Assembly (NCBI RefSeq): GCF_030546695.1
Contig: NZ_JAUOTP010000008.1
Span: 62,001 to 126,000 of the forward strand
Source: Sphingomonas natans
GTDB lineage: Bacteria; Pseudomonadota; Alphaproteobacteria; Sphingomonadales; Sphingomonadaceae
Reading direction: 5' to 3'
Length of the DNA stretch: 64,000 bases
Shown here: piece by piece, positions 16,584 through 25,400 of the stretch
Position numbering within the stretch: the stretch's first letter is position 1
Layout: the number at the start of each line of letters is the position of its first letter
Notes under the pieces: generated by a model
Seen by the model: only the letters and a program-made list of their open reading frames with translations
The model's database searches: none
Told to the model about the DNA's origin: nothing
Program-made: the position numbers and the translations under genes

Positions 16584-17156
16584 ATGCAGACAAAGAAGAA
16601 ACAAGACGCGGTCGACTTTCCGTACCGACACACTGAAGCGGTTCGGCTGCTCGCCGAGGGTCTGGAACGGGCCAAAGCAAGGGGCGTTTCGCTCCGCGCG
16701 GTCGCCAAAGAAATGCGTTACGCAGAGCCTGTGAGCATATCTCACATGGCAACCGGAAGGAGCGCGGTGCCAATCGACCGTGCTCATGAAATTGCATCTG
16801 TCTTGAAGCTGGATGCTGACCTGTTCATGGTGGCTGCGCTCGAGCAGCGCCTTCCTGAGTTCGATTGGGCTGCAATACGGTTGCTGATGACTGCCGAGAG
16901 GGAGCTCGCCGTATTTCGCGTCGTGACCGGCAGGGCGCTTTCGGACATGACCGATGAACAGCTCGCCATCATCTCCAATGTCGCGAATGCGGACGACCCG
17001 GAGCGTCGCTGGATTAAGCCTCTAGAAGTGCCTCTCGTCGAGGCAGTTAGAAAGGCTGATCCAAGCTCAAGCAGTCTCGGGCTGGACTCGAACACCTTGT
17101 CTGCGATCGCCGCGGTCGTGGCCGAAGCCCAACCTCGTCAGCCCGGCCTGTTCTAG
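16584..17156 (+). CDS. Helix-turn-helix regulator of the element
   Basis: A 190-aa protein with an XRE-like N-terminal DNA-binding region at about residues 18-75: AVRLLAEGLERAKARGVSLRAVA then SISHMATGRSAVPIDRAHEIASVL, which is the helix-turn-helix layout of phage-type repressors. The C-terminal part (70-190) is helical and not recognised. It diverges from the recombinase across a gap holding a perfect palindrome, so it is the likely controller of integration or excision. It ends 14 nt before the HUH protein gene and may regulate that as well. Confidence 0.75.
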   Translation: MQTKKKQDAVDFPYRHTEAVRLLAEGLERAKARGVSLRAVAKEMRYAEPVSISHMATGRSAVPIDRAHEIASVLKLDADLFMVAALEQRLPEFDWAAIRLLMTAERELAVFRVVTGRALSDMTDEQLAIISNVANADDPERRWIKPLEVPLVEAVRKADPSSSSLGLDSNTLSAIAAVVAEAQPRQPGLF

Positions 17157-17169
17157 CCCACCCGCAATA

Positions 17170-18126
17170 ATGGGTGGGCGTGTCCGAGGGACTCGAGACG
17201 GAAAAAAGCCCGAAAATTGTTTCAACGTGCGTGACGAAAGCTTCAAAATGCTCCGGAAGATCTCAGCTCGGCGACGTCAAGATTTTAGCGGCCCTCGTCG
17301 AGCGATTCCGGCAATCGCTCGACAGAAACGAGAGCTGAAAACGCTTCTTGAGCGCGAGCGCCAGCTCATCGACAGCATGATGTCCGACGGACTGATACGA
17401 GCAGCATTCTTGCGCGGCCATGGCGAACCTATCGAGCCCTTTTCAGTATGGCACGATAATGACCATAGCTCAAACCACACGGAGCTTTCACCCTCATGGC
17501 TCCCGAAATGGGATCAGCTCTCTGAGGCTATCAAGATGTTTGCGGCCTTTGACACCGGCCAAGAGCTTCAATGCTGCTATTCGTTCACCGCTCACATCGC
17601 TCCGGATCTCATAACCCGATGGACGAGCGGGCGTCGAGACCTGATGGCCAATGTGCAGCAAGCTCTTCGACGGGCTTTGCATAAGCTGAACATTGCGGAC
17701 AGCGAATTTTGCTACGTGGTAGAGACGCGTTCGCGCTCTGGTCGCTCAAAGACGAGGCCACACCTTCATGGGTTCGTGCTGGCAGACGATCCTCGTGATG
17801 CGTCCAGATTTCGGACCGCAATCGAGCTCGCTCTCAACCCGACATTGCTGAAGCACGGTCGCAAGCGAGAGATTGAAGTCAAGCGAGCCTATGATCCACG
17901 CGACGAGATTGGAGGGCGGGCGCGGTGGGTCAGCTACATTCTCAAGAATGTGCAGCGATACGACCCCGTCCTCGGCAAGCGCCGCGTGTTCATGTCGCAA
18001 GAGCTAACCAAGACGGCACGGGAGGCGTGGTCACTTCGTCGTTATCCCGCCTCAGAGCCATCGCCTGCGGGACCCGTAACGCAGGTGCGGAGCATGTCAC
18101 AGAGTCTCGCGTTGCTGGTTGAATAA
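17170..18126 (+). CDS. HUH-type, rolling-circle Rep-like endonuclease
   Basis: A 318-aa protein with the three motifs of HUH single-strand DNA endonucleases in the right order. Motif 1-like is CYSFTAHIAPDLI (about 136-148). Motif 2 is RPHLHGFVL, with the metal-binding His198-Leu-His200. Motif 3 is WVSYILKN, with Tyr256 and Lys259 (YxxK). Such proteins nick an origin and covalently hold the 5' end to start rolling-circle replication or transfer. A basic, coiled N-terminal region of about 70 aa precedes the domain. The ATG at 17170 is used; Met27 (17248) is an alternative. No helicase gene is adjacent. Confidence 0.75.
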   Translation: MGGRVRGTRDGKKPENCFNVRDESFKMLRKISARRRQDFSGPRRAIPAIARQKRELKTLLERERQLIDSMMSDGLIRAAFLRGHGEPIEPFSVWHDNDHSSNHTELSPSWLPKWDQLSEAIKMFAAFDTGQELQCCYSFTAHIAPDLITRWTSGRRDLMANVQQALRRALHKLNIADSEFCYVVETRSRSGRSKTRPHLHGFVLADDPRDASRFRTAIELALNPTLLKHGRKREIEVKRAYDPRDEIGGRARWVSYILKNVQRYDPVLGKRRVFMSQELTKTAREAWSLRRYPASEPSPAGPVTQVRSMSQSLALLVE

Positions 18127-18400
18127 CTAGAGGAGAAGCCGTGAGCGCCGAATGAGTTGAAGGTCGATCGTCAAGTAAGCTCGATCAGGAAGTCGGGCTC
18201 ACTCGGCATAGGAGCGCTGCGGCGGTCACCAGCGCACGCCCGCCCTTTTAAGATGAACACCCACCGAAGCCGCCCTTAGCCTCGCCTGCGCGCATCCTGT
18301 CGCAATCCAGGGCATATCTCGACCATGTGCTGCGAAGCCACCCGCGTCCCATAAGTGAACAATGCAACGTCGCTTCGTCACAACGCGACGGAGTCATTGA

Positions 18401-19003
18401 ATGCACATTTTCCAAGCCGAAACCGACACGGACATCCTCACCATCTTTGCCAAAACATACGACGATGCCGCCAACCTCTTTTGCGCGTGGCATCTGATCA
18501 ACTATGGAGACGCGTTGGAGCGGTTTTCCATAGCCCGCTGGGCAAAGACCCGCATCGAGCGTTATGGCCTACCACTGCGCCGTGCGCTGGCTGCCGGACT
18601 CTCTGGCGTCGGCGTTCTGGAGGGGGACATCTGGCGCATCTACGGAGTCGATGAGGCTCCTATGGCCTTCGTCCTCGTTGGCTTCGCCACCGATGACAGT
18701 GACCACCAGGCTGCAATATTCGCCGAGAGTGTCGAACGCGCGGAAGAGATCTGGGATCACGTCCAGCACCAACTCCAACATATGCCTGCAGGCTGGCTGG
18801 GATCCGAGTGGTCGGAATGGCAGCTGCTAGGCCACGGTCGACACCAGCAAGCAGCCGAAAGCCTTCGGAGGGAGGGAGTCGGAATTTACTCGCCTGACAC
18901 CGGCTGGGCAATCCTGCCGATCGACTATGCGGCATTCGATCTCGATCCGCCGGAAGATGATCCTCGGGAGCATAGCGCCCGGTCGGTGATCAGACAGGCA
19001 TGA
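18401..19003 (+). CDS. Hypothetical protein (element cargo)
   Basis: A 200-aa acidic soluble protein not recognised. Start at 18401 is supported by GGAG 9 nt upstream. The N-terminal part (MHIFQAETDTDILTIFAKTY, with FCAWHLINYG) and the middle (EAPMAFVLVGFATDDSD) suggest an alpha/beta fold. Trp and Asp are frequent toward the C-terminus. No membrane segments or known catalytic motifs were seen. The gene stands alone between the HUH gene and the nested palindrome at 19102-19177. Confidence 0.55.
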   Translation: MHIFQAETDTDILTIFAKTYDDAANLFCAWHLINYGDALERFSIARWAKTRIERYGLPLRRALAAGLSGVGVLEGDIWRIYGVDEAPMAFVLVGFATDDSDHQAAIFAESVERAEEIWDHVQHQLQHMPAGWLGSEWSEWQLLGHGRHQQAAESLRREGVGIYSPDTGWAILPIDYAAFDLDPPEDDPREHSARSVIRQA

Positions 19004-19101
19004 TCGAAGTCGCCCATGGTCGATCGTATGACTCATCGACATTGTCACGTCCGTTGACAAAAGACAAATGAAAACTTCTCCCCGTCACGGGGACGGCTGT
19101 C

Positions 19102-19177
19102 TCACGAGTGCAAACTATAAGGATGCGATTTCGGGAAGGTTGCCTGACGCAACCTTCCTACCCGAACACACTCGTGA
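19102..19177. repeat. Nested inverted repeat (candidate replication origin or structured RNA)
   Basis: The outer arms TCACGAGTG (19102-19110) and CACTCGTGA (19169-19177) enclose inner arms GGAAGGTTGC (19134-19143) and GCAACCTTCC (19149-19158) around a 5-nt CTGAC loop. Both pairs are perfect. There is no T-run after the inner stem, so a terminator is unlikely. It lies 1 kb downstream of the HUH gene and directly before a small HTH gene; TATAAT at 19178-19183 could be a -10 box. Confidence 0.6.
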
Positions 19178-19189
19178 TATAATCTTGCC

Positions 19190-19564
19190 GTGACACATAC
19201 CGCTTCAACATCGCGCTTTTATACTCGATTGAGTTCCGAAGATCGATTGGCGATCATCGAAGACTTTGAATTAGGTACAGCGAACGGCCGAGAACTCGCG
19301 AGCTTATACCATGTGCACAAAAACACGGTCTACCGACTGCTGAAGGCTGCCGGCGCTAAGAAAGGTAGCCGCGCGCTCGAGGCGATAGCGCCACTGATCG
19401 CTGCTCTCGACGAGCGAGATCGACAGGCGGCGATCCAGCAGGCAGAGGACCTCCGGGCTAGGATCGCGCTGCACGACGCTCATATGGCGATCATGGAGCG
19501 GTTCATGGCGCGGCTCATCGAGGCAAACGCACGAGGCGCATTGGCGGAGCTGCGTTGGTGTTGA
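19190..19564 (+). CDS. Small helix-turn-helix protein
   Basis: A 124-aa protein starting at GTG 19190. Residues 14-52 (LSSEDRLAIIEDFELG, then ANGRELASLYHVHKNTVYRLLKAAGAKKG) form a resolvase/invertase-type helix-turn-helix similar to the C-terminal DNA-binding part of Hin and related proteins. The rest is a long helix that could be a dimerising coiled coil (DERDRQAAIQQAEDLRARIA). There is no catalytic recombinase domain, so it is a free-standing DNA-binding protein, possibly acting on the nested palindrome just upstream. Confidence 0.65.
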   Translation: MTHTASTSRFYTRLSSEDRLAIIEDFELGTANGRELASLYHVHKNTVYRLLKAAGAKKGSRALEAIAPLIAALDERDRQAAIQQAEDLRARIALHDAHMAIMERFMARLIEANARGALAELRWC

Positions 19565-19599
19565 AGCCGCGCATTGACGTGGATCCGTCATAAGCGGCT
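19565..19599 (+). terminator. Hairpin after the small HTH gene
   Basis: AGCCGC (19565-19570) pairs with GCGGCT (19594-19599), and inside them TGACG (19575-19579) pairs with CGTCA (19586-19590). The stem begins at the stop codon of the preceding gene. No T-run follows, so it may be a weak or Rho-assisted terminator. Nothing else was recognised up to 19819. Confidence 0.4.
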
Positions 19600-19819
19600 G
19601 GAGCAATAATCGGAGCTTTCGGGGCGGTCGTCGCGGTCAAAGCTGCTACATCAAACCTACGGTCGCTCAAATGACGTGAGCCTCATCCGCGAGCGGGCGA
19701 TCTCAGCGCCGGCACACCGGCTAATGCGCAGAAACCTCCCAATAGAATAACGCAACCCATTTACAACGCGTCAACAGTGCTGCCAATGCGCGTAGGGGCA
19801 AACGAGCATGGGGTGCGCA

Positions 19820-20326
19820 ATGAGATTCGGCATATTGACGGCGATCGTGGCGATGACTGTCGGCGCCGGTTCGGCGCAGGCGGCGCCAATTCTCTATACG
19901 ATCAGCGGTGGCTTCAGCGGCACGTTCAGTCTCGATTATGACACGCAGACGCTCTCTAGTCTGTCGCTCGATATCGGTGGGCGCTTGTTCGATGAGACCA
20001 ACTCAAGCGCCTTGTTTCAGAACAGCGGATACACGATCGGCGGCAATATCGGTGGAGCGAGCACACTCATGGTGAATAATACGCCGAGCCCGCTCAATAA
20101 TGACTTCATATTGTTTCTTCCGCAGAGCAGCTTTCAGAACCTTCAAGCGTCAATCGGCTACAGCACGAACGGCATGAACTATTATTCGGGGCGCGAGGTC
20201 ACTATCAGGGCTGGATCTAGCGGCGCTGTCCCAGAGCCTGCGACGTGGGCGATGTTCATTGGCGGCTTTGGATTGGTCGGTGCAGGTATGCGCCGTCGTT
20301 TAAAATTTAACTTCAAATACGTCTGA
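19820..20326 (+). CDS. Exported protein with PEPxxWA-CTERM sorting tail
   Basis: A 168-aa exported protein. The start at 19820 gives a short signal peptide (MRFGILTAIVAMTVGAGSAQA, cut after AQA); an in-frame ATG 12 nt upstream is less likely. The mature part is rich in Ser, Gly, Asn and Thr, with likely beta strands. The C-terminus has the sphingomonad sorting signal: VPEPATWAM, a short hydrophobic helix (FIGGFGLVGAGM), then basic RRRLK. Such tails are recognised by an exosortase-like system and linked to exopolysaccharide producers. It is unusual to see one on an integrated element. Confidence 0.85.
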   Translation: MRFGILTAIVAMTVGAGSAQAAPILYTISGGFSGTFSLDYDTQTLSSLSLDIGGRLFDETNSSALFQNSGYTIGGNIGGASTLMVNNTPSPLNNDFILFLPQSSFQNLQASIGYSTNGMNYYSGREVTIRAGSSGAVPEPATWAMFIGGFGLVGAGMRRRLKFNFKYV

Positions 20327-20399
20327 GACATTGAGTTCGGCGAGCGCCGCTGATCGCGAGGTCGGCGGCGGAACCGTATGATAGCGAATAGGATATGGA

Positions 20400-20576
20400 T
20401 TAGCACAGGCTACGTTCGGCAACCGGATCGTCGCAGCGATAGGCCCCATGCTGAACACGACGGCATGTTTCGGTATTCTCAAACTCCGGGGCTTGGATGC
20501 CCGCCACGCGCACCTTCTCTCCGCTGGCATACGAAAGCGGGCCATCGCCGTCGTGGACGCGCGTCGCTGCGCCGGA
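20400..20576 (-). pseudogene. Remnant of a staphylococcal-nuclease-like (thermonuclease) gene
   Basis: Reading leftwards, codons give SGAATRVHDGDGPLSY, then a segment with VRVAGIQAPEFE, then HGAYRCDDPVAERS and a stop. This resembles the start of thermonuclease-family proteins: the conserved DGDG, the strand with the first catalytic arginine in V-R-x-A-G-I, and the following A-P-E. There is an in-frame stop just upstream and the C-terminal half of the domain is missing. It is a short fragment in a 486-bp gap (20327-20812) in which nothing else was recognised. Confidence 0.5.
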
Positions 20577-20812
20577 TCAGCAGGGCCGTCGCCCGCCGAT
20601 CTCCAGATTGTGCCCACGGCCGTGCCGGTCAAACGCTGGTTAAAGGAGGGGAGCAGCTCGCCGGAGCGAACATAGATCGTAACGAGGCGCTGGCGACTCA
20701 AGCCAAGTCGCTCACCGGGCTGGACAGCTAAGCGGCGGGCGCTTGTAAGCACCGAACGGCCTGCGTAGGACGAGGCGGGCGCACGGGCGCCCGTGGGGCA
20801 CGCGGGGCAGAC

Positions 20813-21859
20813 GTGGACGATCCGAGAGCGTCTATCCCCCTGCTGCGCAGCCTCGAAGGCCTGCGCCTGATCTCCAGCCTCGGGATCGTCTCGATTCACA
20901 TGCTCCCTCATGTCGGGCTTATCCCGCCCGACGGGTTCGATCTGTTTGTCGATTTGTTCTTCGTCATCTCGGGCATCGTTATCGGTCAGCTCTATGTCGG
21001 CGCGATCGAGAACTGGAGCACGTACGGCACCTTCCTGCGCCGCCGGCTCGCACGCATCTATCCGCTTCATCTCGCCACCCTCCTTTTTTATATCGCGATC
21101 GGCTTCGGGGTGGCCCGCTATCACCTCACCGTCGATGATCCGTCGCGCTTCGACACCGGCCAGATCCTGCCGAACCTGCTGCTAGTGCAGGCATGGTTTC
21201 CAAACGGGCGGCTGTCGTACAACTTCGTCTCTTGGTCGATCAGTGCGGAGCTCTTCGCTTATCTCTGCTTTCCGTTGATCGCTGCGCTCGCCACCCGGCG
21301 CGCGGCCTGGGGGCTGGCGGCGCTGCTGCTGATGTTGGCCCTCAGTATTGCAATTGCCGAGGGGCTGCTCGGCAGGCCGCTCACCGCCCTCCGCTGGGAC
21401 TGTTCGCTGCCGCGGGTGATCCCGAGCTTCGCGTTCGGGATCTTCATGAGTCGTTTCGGCGGCGACATTCTCCGATGGGCAGGTGGGGCAACCGTGCGAG
21501 CGGCCTTCACCGTGTTTGCGATCGGAACCGTCGCGGGCATGGCGCTGGGAGTCTCGAGCTACACGCTGTTGGCGCTGATCTGGGGGTTGGGGGCGAGCGC
21601 CTATCTATGTGATCTCGACGGCTGGCGGACGATCGCGGCGTGGCGGCCGATCAGCGACCGCGGTTACCTCACCTATTCGCTCTATATGCTGCACGTGCCA
21701 GTCTCGACCGTATTTTTATCGTTCGTTTTCCCACGTTTGCTTGGGGCATCGCCAGCCGCGCTCGCTGCCTCGATCGTGCTGGCAACGATCATTCTGTTCG
21801 CCGCAGCTGAGCTTTCCTTCCGTCTGTTTGAGCAACCGCTGCGAAAGCGGCTGCGCTAG
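20813..21859 (+). CDS. Acyltransferase 3 family membrane protein
   Basis: A 348-aa integral membrane acyltransferase of the OafA/NodX/WecH type, starting at GTG 20813. These enzymes transfer acetyl or other acyl groups to sugars of O-antigen, exopolysaccharide or glycolipids. The family-typical N-terminus is present: RSLEGLRLISSLGIVSIHML with the catalytic-type His30 in the first membrane segment. FDLFVDLFFVISGIVIG and LRRRLARIYPLHL follow. About ten hydrophobic helices run to FEQPLRKRLR at the C-terminus. No partner glycosyltransferase lies on the element, so it may modify a host surface glycan and thereby alter phage binding. Confidence 0.88.
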   Translation: MDDPRASIPLLRSLEGLRLISSLGIVSIHMLPHVGLIPPDGFDLFVDLFFVISGIVIGQLYVGAIENWSTYGTFLRRRLARIYPLHLATLLFYIAIGFGVARYHLTVDDPSRFDTGQILPNLLLVQAWFPNGRLSYNFVSWSISAELFAYLCFPLIAALATRRAAWGLAALLLMLALSIAIAEGLLGRPLTALRWDCSLPRVIPSFAFGIFMSRFGGDILRWAGGATVRAAFTVFAIGTVAGMALGVSSYTLLALIWGLGASAYLCDLDGWRTIAAWRPISDRGYLTYSLYMLHVPVSTVFLSFVFPRLLGASPAALAASIVLATIILFAAAELSFRLFEQPLRKRLR

Positions 21860-22466
21860 AAGGGCTCGAACGCGTTGTGGCCGGCATGGTATCGGCGGCA
21901 TACCTACAAGACGGGCTCCAGCCCGCACGAGCGGCGGAAGGCCATTAAGAAAGCTCACTGTGCCGCTACTCGCTCCAACAAAAGATGATGGGGCAGATAC
22001 TGGCGCGCCTTTGAACATCGGCAAAATCCGCCAACCCAAGTTTCGGCCTGGGCAGAGGCTGAAGGGCTCGCTCAAATAGCATCAATGCTCGACCCCATGC
22101 GTGCGGCGCTCGGGGGTTTTCGCAGCCCGCGCCGGGCGACGCCCTCCTTCTCGGTGCAGTGCTTTACCGAGCACTGAAGACCGCCCTCCGTAGCTCACAC
22201 CGCCAACCATAGCATCTGCGATCACCAAATTAGGCATCTGCCGAGGCGCTCCAAACCGCGCCGACAAAGCTTGCCGCAAAGTGGGGTTCCAAAAGAACCT
22301 TGCCCTGAAATGGTAAGCCAGTTCGGGGTGGTGTCCCGGCTGCCCCCAAAAAAAAGATCTTCGAAATCGGGCTCTGTCGCGCCGACGCGCGGGCCGCATG
22401 GCTGAGCTGCGTTGATGGTGAGGCATGGGGCCAGCACCCGACTACAGATCCATCCCGCCAGCCGTG
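21860..22466. other. Gap of 607 bp with no supported gene
   Basis: No convincing gene was found. A short open stretch at about 21866-21987 encodes LWPAWYRRHTYKTGSSPHE, then RRKAIKKAH, and may be the tail of a lost gene. From about 22283 (AAGTGGGGTTCCAAA through GGTAAGCCA near 22324) lies a segment that resembles one at 29756; both are described under findings as possible transposon ends. Confidence 0.5.
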
Positions 22467-25400
22467 TTAAGCAGCGCGGCGCAGCGTGTAGCGCTCTCGT
22501 TCGGCGGCGACATGCCCAAGCCTGACGAGAGCGGCGAGCGTGGCAGCTATTCGAGGCTCGACTTTGAGCCCCTGCGCGTAGCGCCGCGCGATCTCCGCGC
22601 TGGTCAGCACAGCACCGCTACGCAGGTCGGCAAGGACCGCGGCTGTCTGGCCGATTGCTTCCCGCGGGAAGGTGGGCTTCTTCGCCTTCGCCTCCGGCAG
22701 TAGCGCCTCGATCTGCGCGGGCTTGGCGGCGGTCGGCAGCGCGGTGAGGCCTGCCTTGGCGATCTGATAATCGGGGCGCAGCCAGCGGACCGTGCCGGCT
22801 TTTTCCTCGGCATGGCGCTCGGCGTTGAGCGCGACGAGGCGGGTGACGATCTCGGCATCGGACAGGTCACGCGGCCAACCATAGGCATCGGCGACCGCGG
22901 CATCGATGCGATCGTGCAGCTCGGAGAGGATGTCGATCCGGCCGCGGCGGCGCTGGTCCTGCTCGGCCGCGGTCAGCGGACCGTGCTGGAGCAGCTTTTC
23001 GCGCAGATTGTAGAGTCCAGTGAGCGTTAGGTCGGCGTGCTCGGTGAGCACGTCCTTCCGGGTCGCGTCGAGTTCCTCGGCGAGGTCGCCGATGACCGTG
23101 CGCTGACCCGGTGTGGCGTCGGGGAACGGAAATGGGTCAAAGCACTGGCTCTTCGTGTATCGTGGCCGATCCTCAAGAGTTCCACCCTGCGCCGATGTCC
23201 ACGCAAGATCGAATTTTGACCCCAAACATCCAATATGGTACGCATCATCGCTGGCAATGCAGATCAACATGTTGTCGGCGAGAATGGTAGCGTTGAGAAA
23301 CTGAAAGACGCGATGTCTAGCGGTTTCCACAGTTACGATATAGCGGGTCAGCCCTGCGAGTGCCGGCCGCAGTTCCGTCCGTGGCTTGCCGAAAATCCAC
23401 CAGCTGCTCGCATACGCCTGGGCATCGGGGGTGGGAGACTTGATCGCTTGCTTGTCACGGTCGACTTTTACCGTGGTCAACAAGTGCTGATAAATCTCCG
23501 GGTAAGACCGCCGAACTTCGGCTTCGCTCAGGCCGAACAGATCGATGACCATTTGTTTACGCGAGCGGGCCATTAGATCGCGGCCGTTGCGATAATGGCG
23601 GATGTATTGCTTGAGGCCGTCGCGCCTTCCGAATCCAAGCATCTCAGCCTCTTTGGGGGACACAATAAAGCCAGAACCGTGAAGCTTCACGCCGGGCGAG
23701 CAAATCCAGTTGTTCGCCCGCAGAGCCTTAGTCTGCGTAACATCGGAGCCTACTGTCAGATCAGCGTGAATTTCGTCTGCCGCATCTCGCAGTTCGATAC
23801 GCGGTGCATCGCTATTTAACCCGCTTTCATGTGTGACCTCGTATAACACGCCCTTCCGCGTCCCAGCCTCCGCAACCGTCATCGCGATCCGCACCGCGGC
23901 CGCATCCGCGGTAGCCTTAGTCCACGGGTGATCCGGGATCGCCATCACCAGACTGATCGGTTTTCTCGCATCCATCCGCGCCGCAATTACTCGTCGACTG
24001 AACTCCTGCGTGATTGAATTGGTCGTCACGAAACCGAAGCGCTTGAGCCGGGTACCCTTCTCAGTGAGCCGTTCGGCGGCGCGGTCCCACCAATACATCA
24101 CGAAATCGGCCGACTTGTTGATCTTCGGGTTCGCCTTCCACAACGCGACGGCATAGGACTCGCCAAGCCGGCTGCGGACGTCCTTGCCGCCGATGAAGGG
24201 TGGGTTGCCAACGATGTAATCTGCCTGCGGCCATTCTGGGCGGCGCGGGTTGGGGAGTTCGATGCCGCTCCCGTCGGCGCGCGGGCGCTCGGGATCGTGC
24301 TTGAGCACCGCATCCATCGCGGTGATGTTGCTCAAGCGTTCGAGTACGGGATCCGCTATCTCGCCGCCGTTGCGCATCTGCCATTGCAGATAGCCGAGCC
24401 ACAGCACTAGTTCGGCGATCGCGGCGGCGCGCGGATTGAGCTCGAGGCCGAGAAAGTTGCGCGGGTGGACGGTAGCGGTCTCCAGCGCGAGCGCTTCCTG
24501 CCCGCCGAGATCGGCAAGCACCTCGAGCACGTCGCCTTCGAGCCGCTTCATCAGTTCAAGCGCGACGTAGAGGAAGTTGCCGGTACCGCAGGCAGGATCG
24601 AGTACCTTGGTTTCGGCCAGCCTGACGTGGAAATCGTGGACCGCAAGGATCGCGGCCTGTGGGTTGGCGGTGCGCTCGCGCTCGACGGTCCCCAGGACTT
24701 TAGTTTCCCATTCCCGCTGCAGCGGCTCGATGATCGTCGCGATCACGAGTCGCTCGACATAAGCGCGCGGCGTGTAATGCGCACCGAGCCGCTTGCGTTC
24801 GACTTTGTCGAGCGCCTGCTCAAGCAATGTGCCGAAAATCGCAGGCTCTACCTCGGTCCAATTGTGCTTGGCGGCTTCGTAGAGCTCGCCAATCTCTTCC
24901 TTGTAGAGAGGGATTGCGGTGCGTTCGGCGAACAGGCCGCCGTTGAATTTGCGGACCTTCCTACGGAGAACGGTCGAAACCAAGCCCAAGTCCATGCTCT
25001 GCCACAGCTCCTCAAGCATTGGCGCGAAGCTCTCGGGATTGGCGCGAGCGTCGGAAAGCACGTCCGCGAAGCTTCCGGCCTCGAGCAACCCCGTGTCCTC
25101 GGCAAACATCGTGAAAAGGCAACGCATCAGGAAATGCGCCACGGGCTCCGGCTGGTAGCCGCGCTCCTCAAGGAGCTTGCTGACGCTGGCGAGCCTCTTG
25201 GCGATGTCGCGTGTGACCGCCGCGGAATGTTTGGCGGGATCAAGCGACTGCGGATCCAGCCAGATTGCGCGTAGCCGCTGGCGGATAACGGGATTGCGAA
25301 GGTCGTCGAGGTAGATGCGGAAGCCGGAGCGGTCGGGAAACTGGCGGTAGTTCTTTCCCTGCCCCGAGAAGTCGGCAAACACCTCGATAGCGTGGCCGAC

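Noticed and set aside
22082-22426. 114-codon leftward frame in the gap left of the restriction gene
   Set aside because: Low-complexity Arg/Pro-rich translation without a recognisable domain; overlaps the other transposon-end-like segment.
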